This document shows, piece after piece, positions 7,660 to 15,830 of a stretch of 64,000 bases of DNA; within the stretch, counting starts at the first letter, position 1; each line of letters opens with the position of its first letter. The notes below the pieces were generated by a model. The model ran no database searches, was not told the origin of the DNA, and saw only the letters and a list, made by a program, of their open reading frames with translations. The position numbers and the translations under genes are program-made. The stretch covers positions 2,294,001 through 2,358,000 of the forward strand of contig NZ_CP048751.1 in the NCBI RefSeq assembly GCF_011064825.1, given 5' to 3'. This DNA is from Brevundimonas mediterranea. GTDB lineage: Bacteria; Pseudomonadota; Alphaproteobacteria; Caulobacterales; Caulobacteraceae.

Positions 7660-8991
7660 TCACAGCGTCTCCATGAACCGCACCGGCCGACCATGGGCCG
7701 CGCCGATCAGTTCGCCGTCCTGCATCACCACCCGGCCGCGCACGAGGGTGGCCATGGGCCAGCCGGTCGCCTCGAACCCGTCGAACGGGGTCCAGCCGCA
7801 GCGCGACGCCTGCTGGTCGTGGGTGATCACGCGCTTCGCCTTCAGGTCGACGATAGTCAGATCGGCGTCATAGCTGACGGCCATCCGCCCCTTGTTGGCC
7901 GTGCCGAACACCCGCTGGGCGCCGGCCGAGGTCAGGTCGATGAACCGCTCCAGGCTGAGCCGGCCCTGGGCCACATGGGTCAGCATCAGGGGCACCAGGG
8001 TCTGGACCCCCGGCATGCCCGACGGCGAGGCCGGATAGGGCTTGGCCTTCTCCTCCTTGGTGTGTGGCGCATGGTCGGACCCCAGAACGTCGGCGACGCC
8101 CTGCTGCATGCCCCACAGCCATAGGGCGTCCACATGCTCCTGCGACCGGATCGGCGGGTTCATCTGGGCGTAGGCGCCCAGCCGCTCATAGGCCTCGGGC
8201 GCGGCCAGGGTCAGGTGTTGCGGCGTGATCTCGACGGTGGCGACATCCTTGTGGAAGCGCAGGAACTCCATTTCATCTTTCGTCGTGACGTGCAGGACGT
8301 GGATGCGGGCGCCCGTCTCCTGGGCCAGGCCGACCAGGCGGCGCGTCGAGCGGATGGCGCTCTCGGCGTCGCGGACCTCGGGGTGGCTGGTCCAGTCGCC
8401 GGTGCGGGCCAGGCCGCGCCGCTCGACCAGCCGGTATTCGTCCTCGGAATGGAAGGTGGCGCGGCGGCGCACGTTCGACAGGACCTTGCGCACCCCCTCG
8501 TCGTCGGCGATCAGCAGGTCGCCGGTCGAGGCGCCCATGAAGACCTTGACCCCGCAGCAGCCGGGCAGCCGCTCCAACTCGCCCAGATAGTCGGCGTTCT
8601 CGTGGGTGCCGCCGACATAGAAGGCGTGGTCGGTCCACATCCGGTCCTTCGCCCTTGCCAGCTTGTCGGCCATGGTGTCCGGGTCGGTGGTGTTGGGATT
8701 GGTGTTCGGCATCTCGAACACGGCGACGACCCCGCCCAGGGCGGCGGCGCGTGACCCGGTCTCCAGGTCTTCCTTCCACTCCAGGCCGGGTTCGCGGAAA
8801 TGGACCTGGGTGTCGATGACGCCGGGCAGGACCGTCAGGCCCGTGGCGTCGAAGGTCTCGCCGGCCGAGGCCTGGGACAGGTCGCCGATGAAGGCGATCT
8901 TGCCGTCGATCACCCCGACGTCGGCCCGGCCGCGCCCCGCGTGATTGGCCACCTCGCCGCCACGGACGATCAGGTCATAGGTCTGGGTCAT
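7660..8991 (-). CDS. Dihydroorotase or related cyclic amidohydrolase
   Basis: A 443-residue metal-dependent amidohydrolase, best matched to type I dihydroorotase (pyrimidine synthesis: carbamoyl-aspartate to dihydroorotate). Visible are PGVIDTQVHFREPG (56-69), the carboxylated-Lys region GVKVFMGASTG, HSEDE, HVLHVT and the catalytic SDHAPHT. The usual HxH zinc pair appears as Q62-V-H64, so the first His is Gln, although the other metal ligands are kept. That leaves either a dihydroorotase subfamily with an altered metal site or a related allantoinase/hydantoinase. No pyrB lies beside it, so context does not decide. Confidence 0.8.
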   Translation of the reverse strand: MTQTYDLIVRGGEVANHAGRGRADVGVIDGKIAFIGDLSQASAGETFDATGLTVLPGVIDTQVHFREPGLEWKEDLETGSRAAALGGVVAVFEMPNTNPNTTDPDTMADKLARAKDRMWTDHAFYVGGTHENADYLGELERLPGCCGVKVFMGASTGDLLIADDEGVRKVLSNVRRRATFHSEDEYRLVERRGLARTGDWTSHPEVRDAESAIRSTRRLVGLAQETGARIHVLHVTTKDEMEFLRFHKDVATVEITPQHLTLAAPEAYERLGAYAQMNPPIRSQEHVDALWLWGMQQGVADVLGSDHAPHTKEEKAKPYPASPSGMPGVQTLVPLMLTHVAQGRLSLERFIDLTSAGAQRVFGTANKGRMAVSYDADLTIVDLKAKRVITHDQQASRCGWTPFDGFEATGWPMATLVRGRVVMQDGELIGAAHGRPVRFMETL

Positions 8992-9058
8992 GGGGGCGGC
9001 TCCTGAGGCTGGCTATGCGAGCTTCTAGCGGATGCGGCACGGGTCGCGAAACGGCTAA

Positions 9059-9088
9059 ACCTCTCCCTCCCCGGACGGGGAGGGAGAT
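9059..9088. repeat. Short palindrome, family B
   Basis: CTCTCCCTCCCC is followed almost directly by its complement GGGGAGGGAGA around a GGAC centre. It lies between the glycosyltransferase stop and the dihydroorotase start, and matches one end of the longer elements at 16016 and 17940. Confidence 0.75.
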
Positions 9089-9093
9089 TGTCG

Positions 9094-10077
9094 TCAGCCC
9101 CGTTCCTTCAACAGCCGAACCGACGCCTTCAGCACCCGTTCCCACGGCAGGTCCATCATGTGCTGGATCGCCTGGTTCAGCCGGGGATCCAGCGCCTTGA
9201 ACTCCTCGAAGCTGCGGGGGCCGCGCACGGCGACGCCGTTCCAGGGGCCGCGCGTCGCCTCGTCGGAGGGGCCGAAGGCGGCCACGACGGGGACGCCCGA
9301 GGCGACGGCCAGATGGGTCCAGATCGAGTCCGCGCCGACGTAGAGGCTGGCCTTCGACAGGGCGGCGACGGTCTGGAGCCGGGTGAGTTTGCCCTGGAGT
9401 TCGATGACGCGGGCGCGGGGGACGGCGTAGCGGATGGTGTGGGCCGCCTCGCGGTCGATCTCCTCGCCGACGAGCATCAGCCGGCCGCCCGCCAGGGGGC
9501 CGTCGTCGGCCAGCAGCTTGGTCGCCACCTTGGCGTAGCGTTCGGCGGGCCAGCGGCGGCCCATCCATTCAACGCCGGGGCCGATCGCCAGGATGGGCCG
9601 ATCCTTTTCAGAATTGGCGCCGCCGGATGCGGGGATCAGGGCCTCGACCTGGGCGCGCGTCTGATCCGAGACATGGAGGCGGGGGGCCGGAACCTCATGC
9701 GGCTCCAGCTTCAGCACCGCGGCCGCCGCCTGGACCGCGTGCAGGCCGGGCTGAGCGGTCTTGTCGCGCACCGCCCGTTTCACACGGCGCAGCTTGCCCG
9801 ACAGGTCCGAGCCGCGCATGTCCACGATCAGGCCCCACTTGGTCCCGCGCACCTGGTTCCACAGGGCGATCCAGTCGAAACGGCCTTCGCGCTCCAGCAC
9901 CAGGAGGCGTTCCAGGCGCGGGGTGTCGGCGAACAGGGGGGCGCTGGCGGCCGAGCCGACGACGGTGAAGCCGGCCTCCGGCAGGCTGTCGACCAGATGC
10001 GCCAGAACGCCCGAGGACAGCACGGCGTCCTCGGCGTCGGCCTCGGCGATATAGAGGATGGGGAAACGCCCGATCAT
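9094..10077 (-). CDS. Glycosyltransferase family 9 (heptosyltransferase-like)
   Basis: A 327-residue protein related to ADP-heptose:LPS heptosyltransferases (GT9), probably acting at the inner face of the inner membrane on lipopolysaccharide core or another glycan. Family signs are GPGVEWMGRRWPAERY in the C-terminal donor-binding half, LMLVGEEID, and YVGADSIWTHLAVASGVPVVAAFGPSD, the GT9 signature with Ser-Ile-Trp in place of the usual Ser-Gly. A GAGGTCC ribosome site precedes the ATG. The sugar and acceptor cannot be deduced, and no other LPS genes are nearby. Confidence 0.82.
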   Translation of the reverse strand: MIGRFPILYIAEADAEDAVLSSGVLAHLVDSLPEAGFTVVGSAASAPLFADTPRLERLLVLEREGRFDWIALWNQVRGTKWGLIVDMRGSDLSGKLRRVKRAVRDKTAQPGLHAVQAAAAVLKLEPHEVPAPRLHVSDQTRAQVEALIPASGGANSEKDRPILAIGPGVEWMGRRWPAERYAKVATKLLADDGPLAGGRLMLVGEEIDREAAHTIRYAVPRARVIELQGKLTRLQTVAALSKASLYVGADSIWTHLAVASGVPVVAAFGPSDEATRGPWNGVAVRGPRSFEEFKALDPRLNQAIQHMMDLPWERVLKASVRLLKERG

Positions 10078-10177
10078 CCGTGGACCTCATACAGGGATTC
10101 TGGCCGGGGTTCAGCGTCAAACGCCCGTATCCACAGGCTGGTTTCCCCTGAAGACGCGATGGGCTAGAGCCACGGCC

Positions 10178-10408
10178 ATGAGCAAGACCCCGAATTCGGC
10201 CCCCGATCCCGCCGCCCAGGCCGCCCTGGAACGGTTCAAGGCCCAGCGCGTGACGGCCATCTACCGCCTCGATCTGATCGCTCAAGGCGCGACCATCGCC
10301 TATGAGGACGGGACGCCGGTGGACATGGCGTCGGAGAAGACGCGGCTGGAGGCCGTCGTCGCCGACATGGATCGTCGCATCGCCCGGCTGGAGCGGGCGG
10401 GCGAGTGA
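10178..10408 (+). CDS. Small conserved-looking hypothetical protein
   Basis: A 76-residue protein, highly charged and probably alpha-helical (AQAALERFKAQRVTA, then SEKTRLEAVVADMDRRIARLERA), with a possible coiled coil at the C-terminus. There is no signal peptide or membrane segment. Its stop overlaps the GTG start of the CxxCxxCC-protein gene (GTGA), so the two are translationally coupled. No named family is recognised. The coupling suggests a shared role. Confidence 0.7.
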   Translation: MSKTPNSAPDPAAQAALERFKAQRVTAIYRLDLIAQGATIAYEDGTPVDMASEKTRLEAVVADMDRRIARLERAGE

Positions 10409-10950
10409 GCCTGCCGCTGCTGCCCGACCGGACCTGCGGGGCTTGCGTCGAATGCTGTCGCGCCATTCCGCTGGACCTGCCCGAACTGGCCAAGCCGACC
10501 GGCGAGCTGTGCGCCTATTGCGTCGAGGCCGCCGGCTGTTCGGTTCATGAGATCCGGCCCCAGACCTGCCGGGTCTGGTTCTGCCTGTGGCGGGTGGTCG
10601 AGCTGTCGGACGACTGGCGGCCGGACCGCAGCGGGGTGATCGTGCGCCCCGACGGAATCGAGGACGGGGTCATCACCCTGTATGTCATCCGGCCGTCTGA
10701 CTTCCTGGCCTCGCCGGACTTCTTCGCCACAGTGGCCGGCTGGATCGCCGAAGGGGTCGAGGTGGCGCTGAGCATTCCCGGCCCGGTCGGGACCTACCCC
10801 GCCCGCGCCGTCGTCACCGACTGGCTGCGGCCGGCGGTGGAGGCGGGCGATCCCGCCGCCTTCCTGGGGCGGGTGCTGCGGTCGCTGGACAAGCTGGCGG
10901 AGCATGATTTCCAGCCGGACGGGGTCGTGGCGCGCTACGCCGTGGCCTGA
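10405..10950 (+). CDS. CxxCxxCC (YkgJ-like) metal-binding protein
   Basis: A 181-residue protein of the YkgJ/zinc- or iron-chelating CxxCxxCC family. The defining cluster is C11-GA-C14-VE-C17-C18, followed by further cysteines in LCAYCVEAAGC and RPQTCRVWFC, enough to ligate a metal or cluster. The biochemical role of the family is unsettled. The GTG start overlaps the stop of the preceding small gene by 4 bp, which supports both the start and a two-gene operon. There is no signal peptide, so it is cytoplasmic. Confidence 0.8.
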   Translation: MSLPLLPDRTCGACVECCRAIPLDLPELAKPTGELCAYCVEAAGCSVHEIRPQTCRVWFCLWRVVELSDDWRPDRSGVIVRPDGIEDGVITLYVIRPSDFLASPDFFATVAGWIAEGVEVALSIPGPVGTYPARAVVTDWLRPAVEAGDPAAFLGRVLRSLDKLAEHDFQPDGVVARYAVA

Positions 10951-11073
10951 GCTGACGGCTTTGGGACGCGCGGCGCATACGGGGTTTCCGCAGGTTCGAC
11001 TTAGCCGGTTCTTAACAGCGTTCCGTCAGTGATCGTCCTACAATAACCGTCGTCCAGAAAGGGCACCGCAGCT

Positions 11074-12525
11074 ATGCACGAATGGGACGCCCTGCGTCGC
11101 CCGATATGGTTGTTCGATCCGGTCAGCCGGCGCGGCGTCTACGCCAATCCGGCGGCGCTGGAGCTATGGGAGGCGGACAGTCTGGAGGCCCTGCTGGCCC
11201 GTGGCTTCGGCCAGTTGTCGCCGGCGGCCGTGGCGCGCGTCGAACGGCTGGCGCGCGAGACCGCCGACGGGTCGGTCGTCTGCGACCAGTGGACCTTCTA
11301 CCCCAACGGCCACCCGGTGACGGTGGCGGCGGTGATCTCGACCTATCTTCTGGAAGACGGGACGCCGGTGCTGCTGGTCGAGGCTTCGCCCATCGCGGCG
11401 GACGGCGACGAGAACCGCGCGGCCGAGGCCCTGCGCCATACCTCGACCCTGATCAGCCTGTTCGATCCCGAGGGGCGGCCGATCTTCTCCAATCCGGCGG
11501 CCTTCGCCGCCTACGGCACGGCGACCGACGGGTTCGAGGCGCGGTTCGCCGAGCCGGAGCGCGCGCCGCCGCTGCTGGCCGCCGCCCTGGCCGGAAACGC
11601 CGTCACCGACGTCTGCCAGGTCGTCACGCGTGACGGGCTGCGCTGGCATCAGCTCGACGTGCGGCCGGTCACGGATCCGGCGACCGGCCAGATGAGCGTG
11701 CTGCTGGACGAACGCGACGTGACCGCGCGGGTCCAGGCCCAGAACGCCCGCGCGGCGGCCGAGCAGAAGGCCGCCATGGCCGAGGCGCGCCAGGCCTTCC
11801 TGACCGAAATGTCGCACGAGCTGCGCACGCCGCTGAATACGGTGATCGGCTTCTCGGACCTGTTGGCGACGTCCAGTCTGAATGTCGAACAGGCCGACCA
11901 TGTGGGGCGGATCAACAACGCCGGTCAGCGCCTGCTGTCGGTCGTCAACGAGATGATCGACCAGTCGGGCAGGGACGCCTCGGAAGGCGACGCCGCGCCC
12001 GCAGCGACCGGTCTGACCGTCGTCGAGTCAGAGGTCGGGGCGAAGGCTCCGGCCGAGTTTCCGGCCGAGGTTTCTGGGGCCTTCGAAGCCATCGAGACGG
12101 AAGGGTCGGGGCGGACGCCCAGGATCCTGTATGTCGATGATCACGACTGCAACCGGGCCCTGGTGGTCGCGGTGCTGGAGGTCCAGGGCATCGCCTGCGC
12201 CACGGCCGAGGACGGCGCCCAGGGGCTGGAAGCCGCCCGCACCGGCGACTGGGACCTGATCCTGATGGATATCCAGATGCCGGTCATGGACGGGGTCGCC
12301 GCCACCCGCGCCATCCGCGCCCTGCCGGGCCATCGCGGCGCCACCCCCATCGTGGCCCTGACCGCCAACACCCTGGCGGAACAGAAGGCCGAGTATTTCG
12401 CCGCCGGCATGGACGATTGCATGGCCAAGCCGATCAACATCGTCGAGCTGACCCACATGGTCCTGAGCTGGACCAGCAGCGACTGGCGCCGAAGCGGGCC
12501 GCCGCTGATCGCCGCCGTCGCCTGA
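11074..12525 (+). CDS. PAS-HisKA-receiver signalling protein lacking the ATPase domain
   Basis: A 483-residue cytoplasmic protein. PAS-like regions fill residues 1-220. A HisKA dimerisation helix has the phospho-acceptor His248 in EMSHELRTPLN. A receiver domain spans roughly 345-465, with the acidic pocket in YVDDHD, phospho-acceptor Asp399 (LILMDIQMP) and a terminal AKP Lys. Between them (about 305-340) is only an Ala/Glu-rich linker. The N, G1 and G2 boxes of a HATPase domain are absent, so it cannot be a self-sufficient kinase. A phosphotransfer or dimerisation partner role, perhaps with the convergent kinase next door, is inferred. Frame and ends look intact. Confidence 0.85.
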   Translation: MHEWDALRRPIWLFDPVSRRGVYANPAALELWEADSLEALLARGFGQLSPAAVARVERLARETADGSVVCDQWTFYPNGHPVTVAAVISTYLLEDGTPVLLVEASPIAADGDENRAAEALRHTSTLISLFDPEGRPIFSNPAAFAAYGTATDGFEARFAEPERAPPLLAAALAGNAVTDVCQVVTRDGLRWHQLDVRPVTDPATGQMSVLLDERDVTARVQAQNARAAAEQKAAMAEARQAFLTEMSHELRTPLNTVIGFSDLLATSSLNVEQADHVGRINNAGQRLLSVVNEMIDQSGRDASEGDAAPAATGLTVVESEVGAKAPAEFPAEVSGAFEAIETEGSGRTPRILYVDDHDCNRALVVAVLEVQGIACATAEDGAQGLEAARTGDWDLILMDIQMPVMDGVAATRAIRALPGHRGATPIVALTANTLAEQKAEYFAAGMDDCMAKPINIVELTHMVLSWTSSDWRRSGPPLIAAVA

Positions 12526-12530
12526 AGGGG

Positions 12531-12556
12531 GCGCGCCGCGAGGCGCGCTTGTTTTT
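12531..12556 (+). terminator. Intrinsic terminator
   Basis: GCGCGCC (12531-12537), loop GCGA and GGCGCGC (12542-12548) form a hairpin followed by TTGTTTTT. It lies 5 bp after the stop of the HisKA-receiver gene and before the convergent kinase gene. Confidence 0.75.
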
Positions 12557-12566
12557 CAGGCGGTCT

Positions 12567-14138
12567 TCAGGCCGGCAGGACGGACTGGATGCCCGCCAGC
12601 AGACTGGCGGCGGTGATGGGCTTGGGCACATGGATGTCGGCGCCGGCCTGGATCGCCTGCTCGCGGTGCTGGGCCATGGCGTTGGCGCTCAGCATGATGA
12701 TCGGCGTGTGGATGTTGGCGGCGCGCGTCGCTTCCAGTTCGCGGATCGTGCGGGTCGCCGTCAGCCCGTCCATGCCGGGCATCTGCATGTCCATCAGGAT
12801 CACGTCGAAGCTGCCGGCCTGGAAGGCGGCGACGGCCTGGGCGCCGTCCTCGACCGTGATCAGTTCGACGGGGTGTCCGGCCAGGATCAGCTGAACCACG
12901 CGCTGGTTGGTCGGATGATCTTCCGCCAGCAGGACCCGGATCGTGTGCATCGGCGCCGGGACCTCGGCCGCCCGGGCGCGTTCGCCGGCGACATAGTCGG
13001 ACAGGGAGGTGCTGCGGGCCAAGGGAATCTCGATCCTGAAGCGGCTGCCCTGTCCGGGCGTCGATTCGGCCGTGATCCGTCCCCCCATCATCTCCACCAG
13101 GGCGCGGCAGATCGACAGGCCCAGGCCCGTGCCGCCGAAGCGCCGGGTGATGGTGGCGTCGGCCTGGCTGAAGCGGTCGAACAGGCGGGGGGCGTGTTCG
13201 GCGTTGAAGCCGACGCCGGTGTCCTGGATATCCACGATCAGATGGGTCAGGCTGTCGTGGTCTTCGTCCAGGGCGATGCGGACGGAGACGCCGCCCTGGT
13301 GGGTGAATTTCACTGCGTTGGACAGGAGGTTGCCGATCACCTGGCGGATGCGGGTGCTGTCGCCGACGAAGACGCCGCGCGCCTCATCGTCGCGGATGAC
13401 GTCGAATCTCAGGCCCTTTTCGTCGGCGCGGACACGCATGACGTCCAGCGGCGCGTCCAGGGCCTCGTCGAGGTCGAAGGGGCGGGTCTCCAGCGTCAGC
13501 TCGCCCGCCTCGATCTTGGAGACGTCGAGGATGTCGGACACCAGCCGTTCCAGGGTGACGCCGGACGCCCGGATCAGATTGACCATCTCGGTCTGGGCGG
13601 GATCCAGGGCGGTGCGGGACAGCGCATCGACGATGCCGATCACCCCGTTCAGGGGGGTTCGCACCTCGTGGCTCATATTGGCCAGGAAGTCGGACTTGGC
13701 GCGGCTGGCGGCCTCGGCGGCGGCCTTGGCCTCGATCAGGGCCTTTTCGGCGGCGACCTTGGCCGTCACGTCGCGCGCGACCGCATAGATTCGGTCGCCG
13801 AACCTCTGGGCGCGCCATTCCAGGGTGACGTAGTGGCCGTCCCTGTGCCGATAGCGATTGGTCTGACCCAGAACCGGGTCGCCGGGGCGGCGGTTCGTGA
13901 CCTCCAGGATGGCCGTCTGTGTGGCGGGCTGGTCGTCGGGATGCACGAGACTGGGCAGAAGCTGACCGACCAGTTCATCGGGCCGATACCCCAGGACCGA
14001 GAACCAGGAGGCGCTGGCCTTGACCACCGGCCCGTCCAGTTCACGCACGACCAGAAGATCCAGCGACACGTCGAAGAAGGTGTCCAGATCCACGTCGGTC
14101 GGCGGTGGGCGCAGCGCCTCGGCGGGCGAACGGATCAT
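12567..14138 (-). CDS. Hybrid PAS histidine kinase with receiver domain
   Basis: A 523-residue soluble hybrid sensor kinase. A PAS domain (about 18-125) ends in a YAVARDVT segment. HisKA carries His157 in NMSHEVRTPLNG. The HATPase domain shows the N box (NLLSNAVKF), G1 (DTGVGF) and G2 (GGTGLGLSI). A C-terminal receiver has RVLLAEDHPTNQR, phospho-acceptor Asp450 (ILMDMQMPGMDG) and VPKP. No transmembrane segment is seen. GAGGAA precedes the ATG. It converges with the HisKA-receiver gene, which lacks exactly the ATPase domain this one has. The signal sensed is unknown. Confidence 0.92.
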   Translation of the reverse strand: MIRSPAEALRPPPTDVDLDTFFDVSLDLLVVRELDGPVVKASASWFSVLGYRPDELVGQLLPSLVHPDDQPATQTAILEVTNRRPGDPVLGQTNRYRHRDGHYVTLEWRAQRFGDRIYAVARDVTAKVAAEKALIEAKAAAEAASRAKSDFLANMSHEVRTPLNGVIGIVDALSRTALDPAQTEMVNLIRASGVTLERLVSDILDVSKIEAGELTLETRPFDLDEALDAPLDVMRVRADEKGLRFDVIRDDEARGVFVGDSTRIRQVIGNLLSNAVKFTHQGGVSVRIALDEDHDSLTHLIVDIQDTGVGFNAEHAPRLFDRFSQADATITRRFGGTGLGLSICRALVEMMGGRITAESTPGQGSRFRIEIPLARSTSLSDYVAGERARAAEVPAPMHTIRVLLAEDHPTNQRVVQLILAGHPVELITVEDGAQAVAAFQAGSFDVILMDMQMPGMDGLTATRTIRELEATRAANIHTPIIMLSANAMAQHREQAIQAGADIHVPKPITAASLLAGIQSVLPA

Positions 14139-14366
14139 TGCAGCAATTCCTCGCGAAGTGAATCAGCCACTACGCCAGATCGGTTAAGGCCGCATTTGCG
14201 CGCACGAGGTCGTTTCCACTGGGCTCATATGTCGCGTCGGTCTGGGTGAGGTCATGATCGCCGCACGGCTTGTCTTCGCCGCCCTCCGAACCGTCCCTGC
14301 GGCCTCGCTCAAAGATCGGCTTGAGAAGGGACAATGGGGCCGGTCCAGCGCGACGAGCCGCAGGTT

Positions 14367-15728
14367 TCAGTAGGCGAAGTCGGCGTAGATCCGTTTCACG
14401 TCGCCCTGCCAGACGCCGTGATACAGGTCCAGCAGGCGTTCGGCCGGAGTGATCCCGCTGTCGGCGATGTCTTCCAGTTCCGACAGATAGCCGCGCTCGT
14501 CCACCATGCCGCCCGAGAAGCGGGCGCGGTTCTTCAGGCCCTGTTTGGCGATATTGACCAGATCGACGGCGATGTCGCGCACGCTGCGGCCCGCCACCTC
14601 GGCCTTCAGGCCCAGACGGGTCACGTCGCGGCGCAGGCGCTCGTGGTCGGCGATGTCCCAGTCCTTGACCAGATCCCAGGCGGCGGCCAGCGACGGGGCG
14701 TCGTACAGGACCCCGGCCCACAGGGCGGGCAGGGCGCAGATCCGGCTCCACGGGCCGCCGTCGGCGCCGCGCATCTCCAGATAGGCCTTCAGCCGCACCT
14801 CGGGGAAGAGGGTGGTCAGATGGTCGTTCCAGTCCTTGATCGTCGGATATTCGCCCGGCAGGGCGGGCAGTCTGCCGGCCTGGAAATCGCGGAACGACTG
14901 GCCCGAGGCGTCGACATATTTGCCGTCGCGCTTGGCGAAATACATCGGGGTGTCCAGCGCATAGTCGGCATAGCGTTCGAAGCCGAACCCATCCTCGAAC
15001 ACAAAGCCCAGCATTCCGGTGCGGTCGGCGTCGGTGTCGGTCCAGACATTGGCCCGGGCCGACAGGAAGCCGTTCGGCCGACCCTCGGTGAAGGGCGAAC
15101 AGGCGAACAGGGCGGTGGCGATCGGCTGCAGCGCCAGCGAGGTGCGGAACTTGGCCACCATGTCGGCTTCGGAATCGAAGTCCAGGTTGGCCTGGATGGT
15201 GCAGGTGCGCAGCATCATGTCCAGGCCCAGGGTGCCGACCTTGGGCATATAGGCGCGCATGATGTCGTAGCGGCCCTTGGGCATGACCGGCACCTGTTCG
15301 CGCGTCCACAGCGGGTCGAAGCCGGCGCCCAGGAAGCCGACGCCCAGCTGGTCGGCCACTTGCTTGACCTCCATCAGGTGCTGGCCGGTCTCGTTGCAGA
15401 TGTCGTGGATGGTCTTCAGCGGGGCGCCGGACAGTTCGAACTGGCCGCCGGGCTCCAGGCTGACAGAGGCGATGAAGCCTTCGTCGTTGCGGCGCTCCAG
15501 CCCGATCAGGACGCCGTTCTCCTCGACCCGCGACCAGCCGAACCGCTGCAGGCCTTCCAGCATGGCCTTGATGCCGCTCGGCCCGTCGTAGGCGGGGCGG
15601 GCCAGGGTGGTCTTGTCGAAGCCGAACTTCTCGTGCTCGGCGCCGATCCGCCACTGGTCCTTGGGCTTGGCGCCCTTGGACATGGCTTCGATGAGGACGT
15701 CCCGGCTCAGCGGCGCGTTGTCGGTCAT
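14367..15728 (-). CDS. gshA: Glutamate-cysteine ligase (plant/alphaproteobacterial type)
   Basis: A 453-residue enzyme that joins glutamate and cysteine, the first step of glutathione synthesis. It belongs to the plant-type group common in alphaproteobacteria, shown by IGAEHEKFGFD near the start, VSLEPGGQFELSGAPLKT, the MMLRTCTIQANLDFDSE segment, and MRGADGGPW. Length and ends fit the family. GGAGGGGA lies 8 bases before the ATG. The rsmE gene is just upstream on the same strand, 102 bp away, so they may share a transcript. Confidence 0.93.
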   Translation of the reverse strand: MTDNAPLSRDVLIEAMSKGAKPKDQWRIGAEHEKFGFDKTTLARPAYDGPSGIKAMLEGLQRFGWSRVEENGVLIGLERRNDEGFIASVSLEPGGQFELSGAPLKTIHDICNETGQHLMEVKQVADQLGVGFLGAGFDPLWTREQVPVMPKGRYDIMRAYMPKVGTLGLDMMLRTCTIQANLDFDSEADMVAKFRTSLALQPIATALFACSPFTEGRPNGFLSARANVWTDTDADRTGMLGFVFEDGFGFERYADYALDTPMYFAKRDGKYVDASGQSFRDFQAGRLPALPGEYPTIKDWNDHLTTLFPEVRLKAYLEMRGADGGPWSRICALPALWAGVLYDAPSLAAAWDLVKDWDIADHERLRRDVTRLGLKAEVAGRSVRDIAVDLVNIAKQGLKNRARFSGGMVDERGYLSELEDIADSGITPAERLLDLYHGVWQGDVKRIYADFAY

Positions 15729-15830
15729 GCGTCAGATCCCCTCCGGCGCATCTGTGAGCGACCGTGTGTCGCGGCTAGATGGGCGAGGTTTGGGTCCGGC
15801 TCAAGGGGGCAGGAAATAGCGGAGTGAAAA

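Noticed and set aside
12567-14138. The two signalling genes as halves of one broken hybrid kinase
   Set aside because: They are on opposite strands, and each has its own PAS, HisKA and receiver domains, so one is not a fragment of the other.
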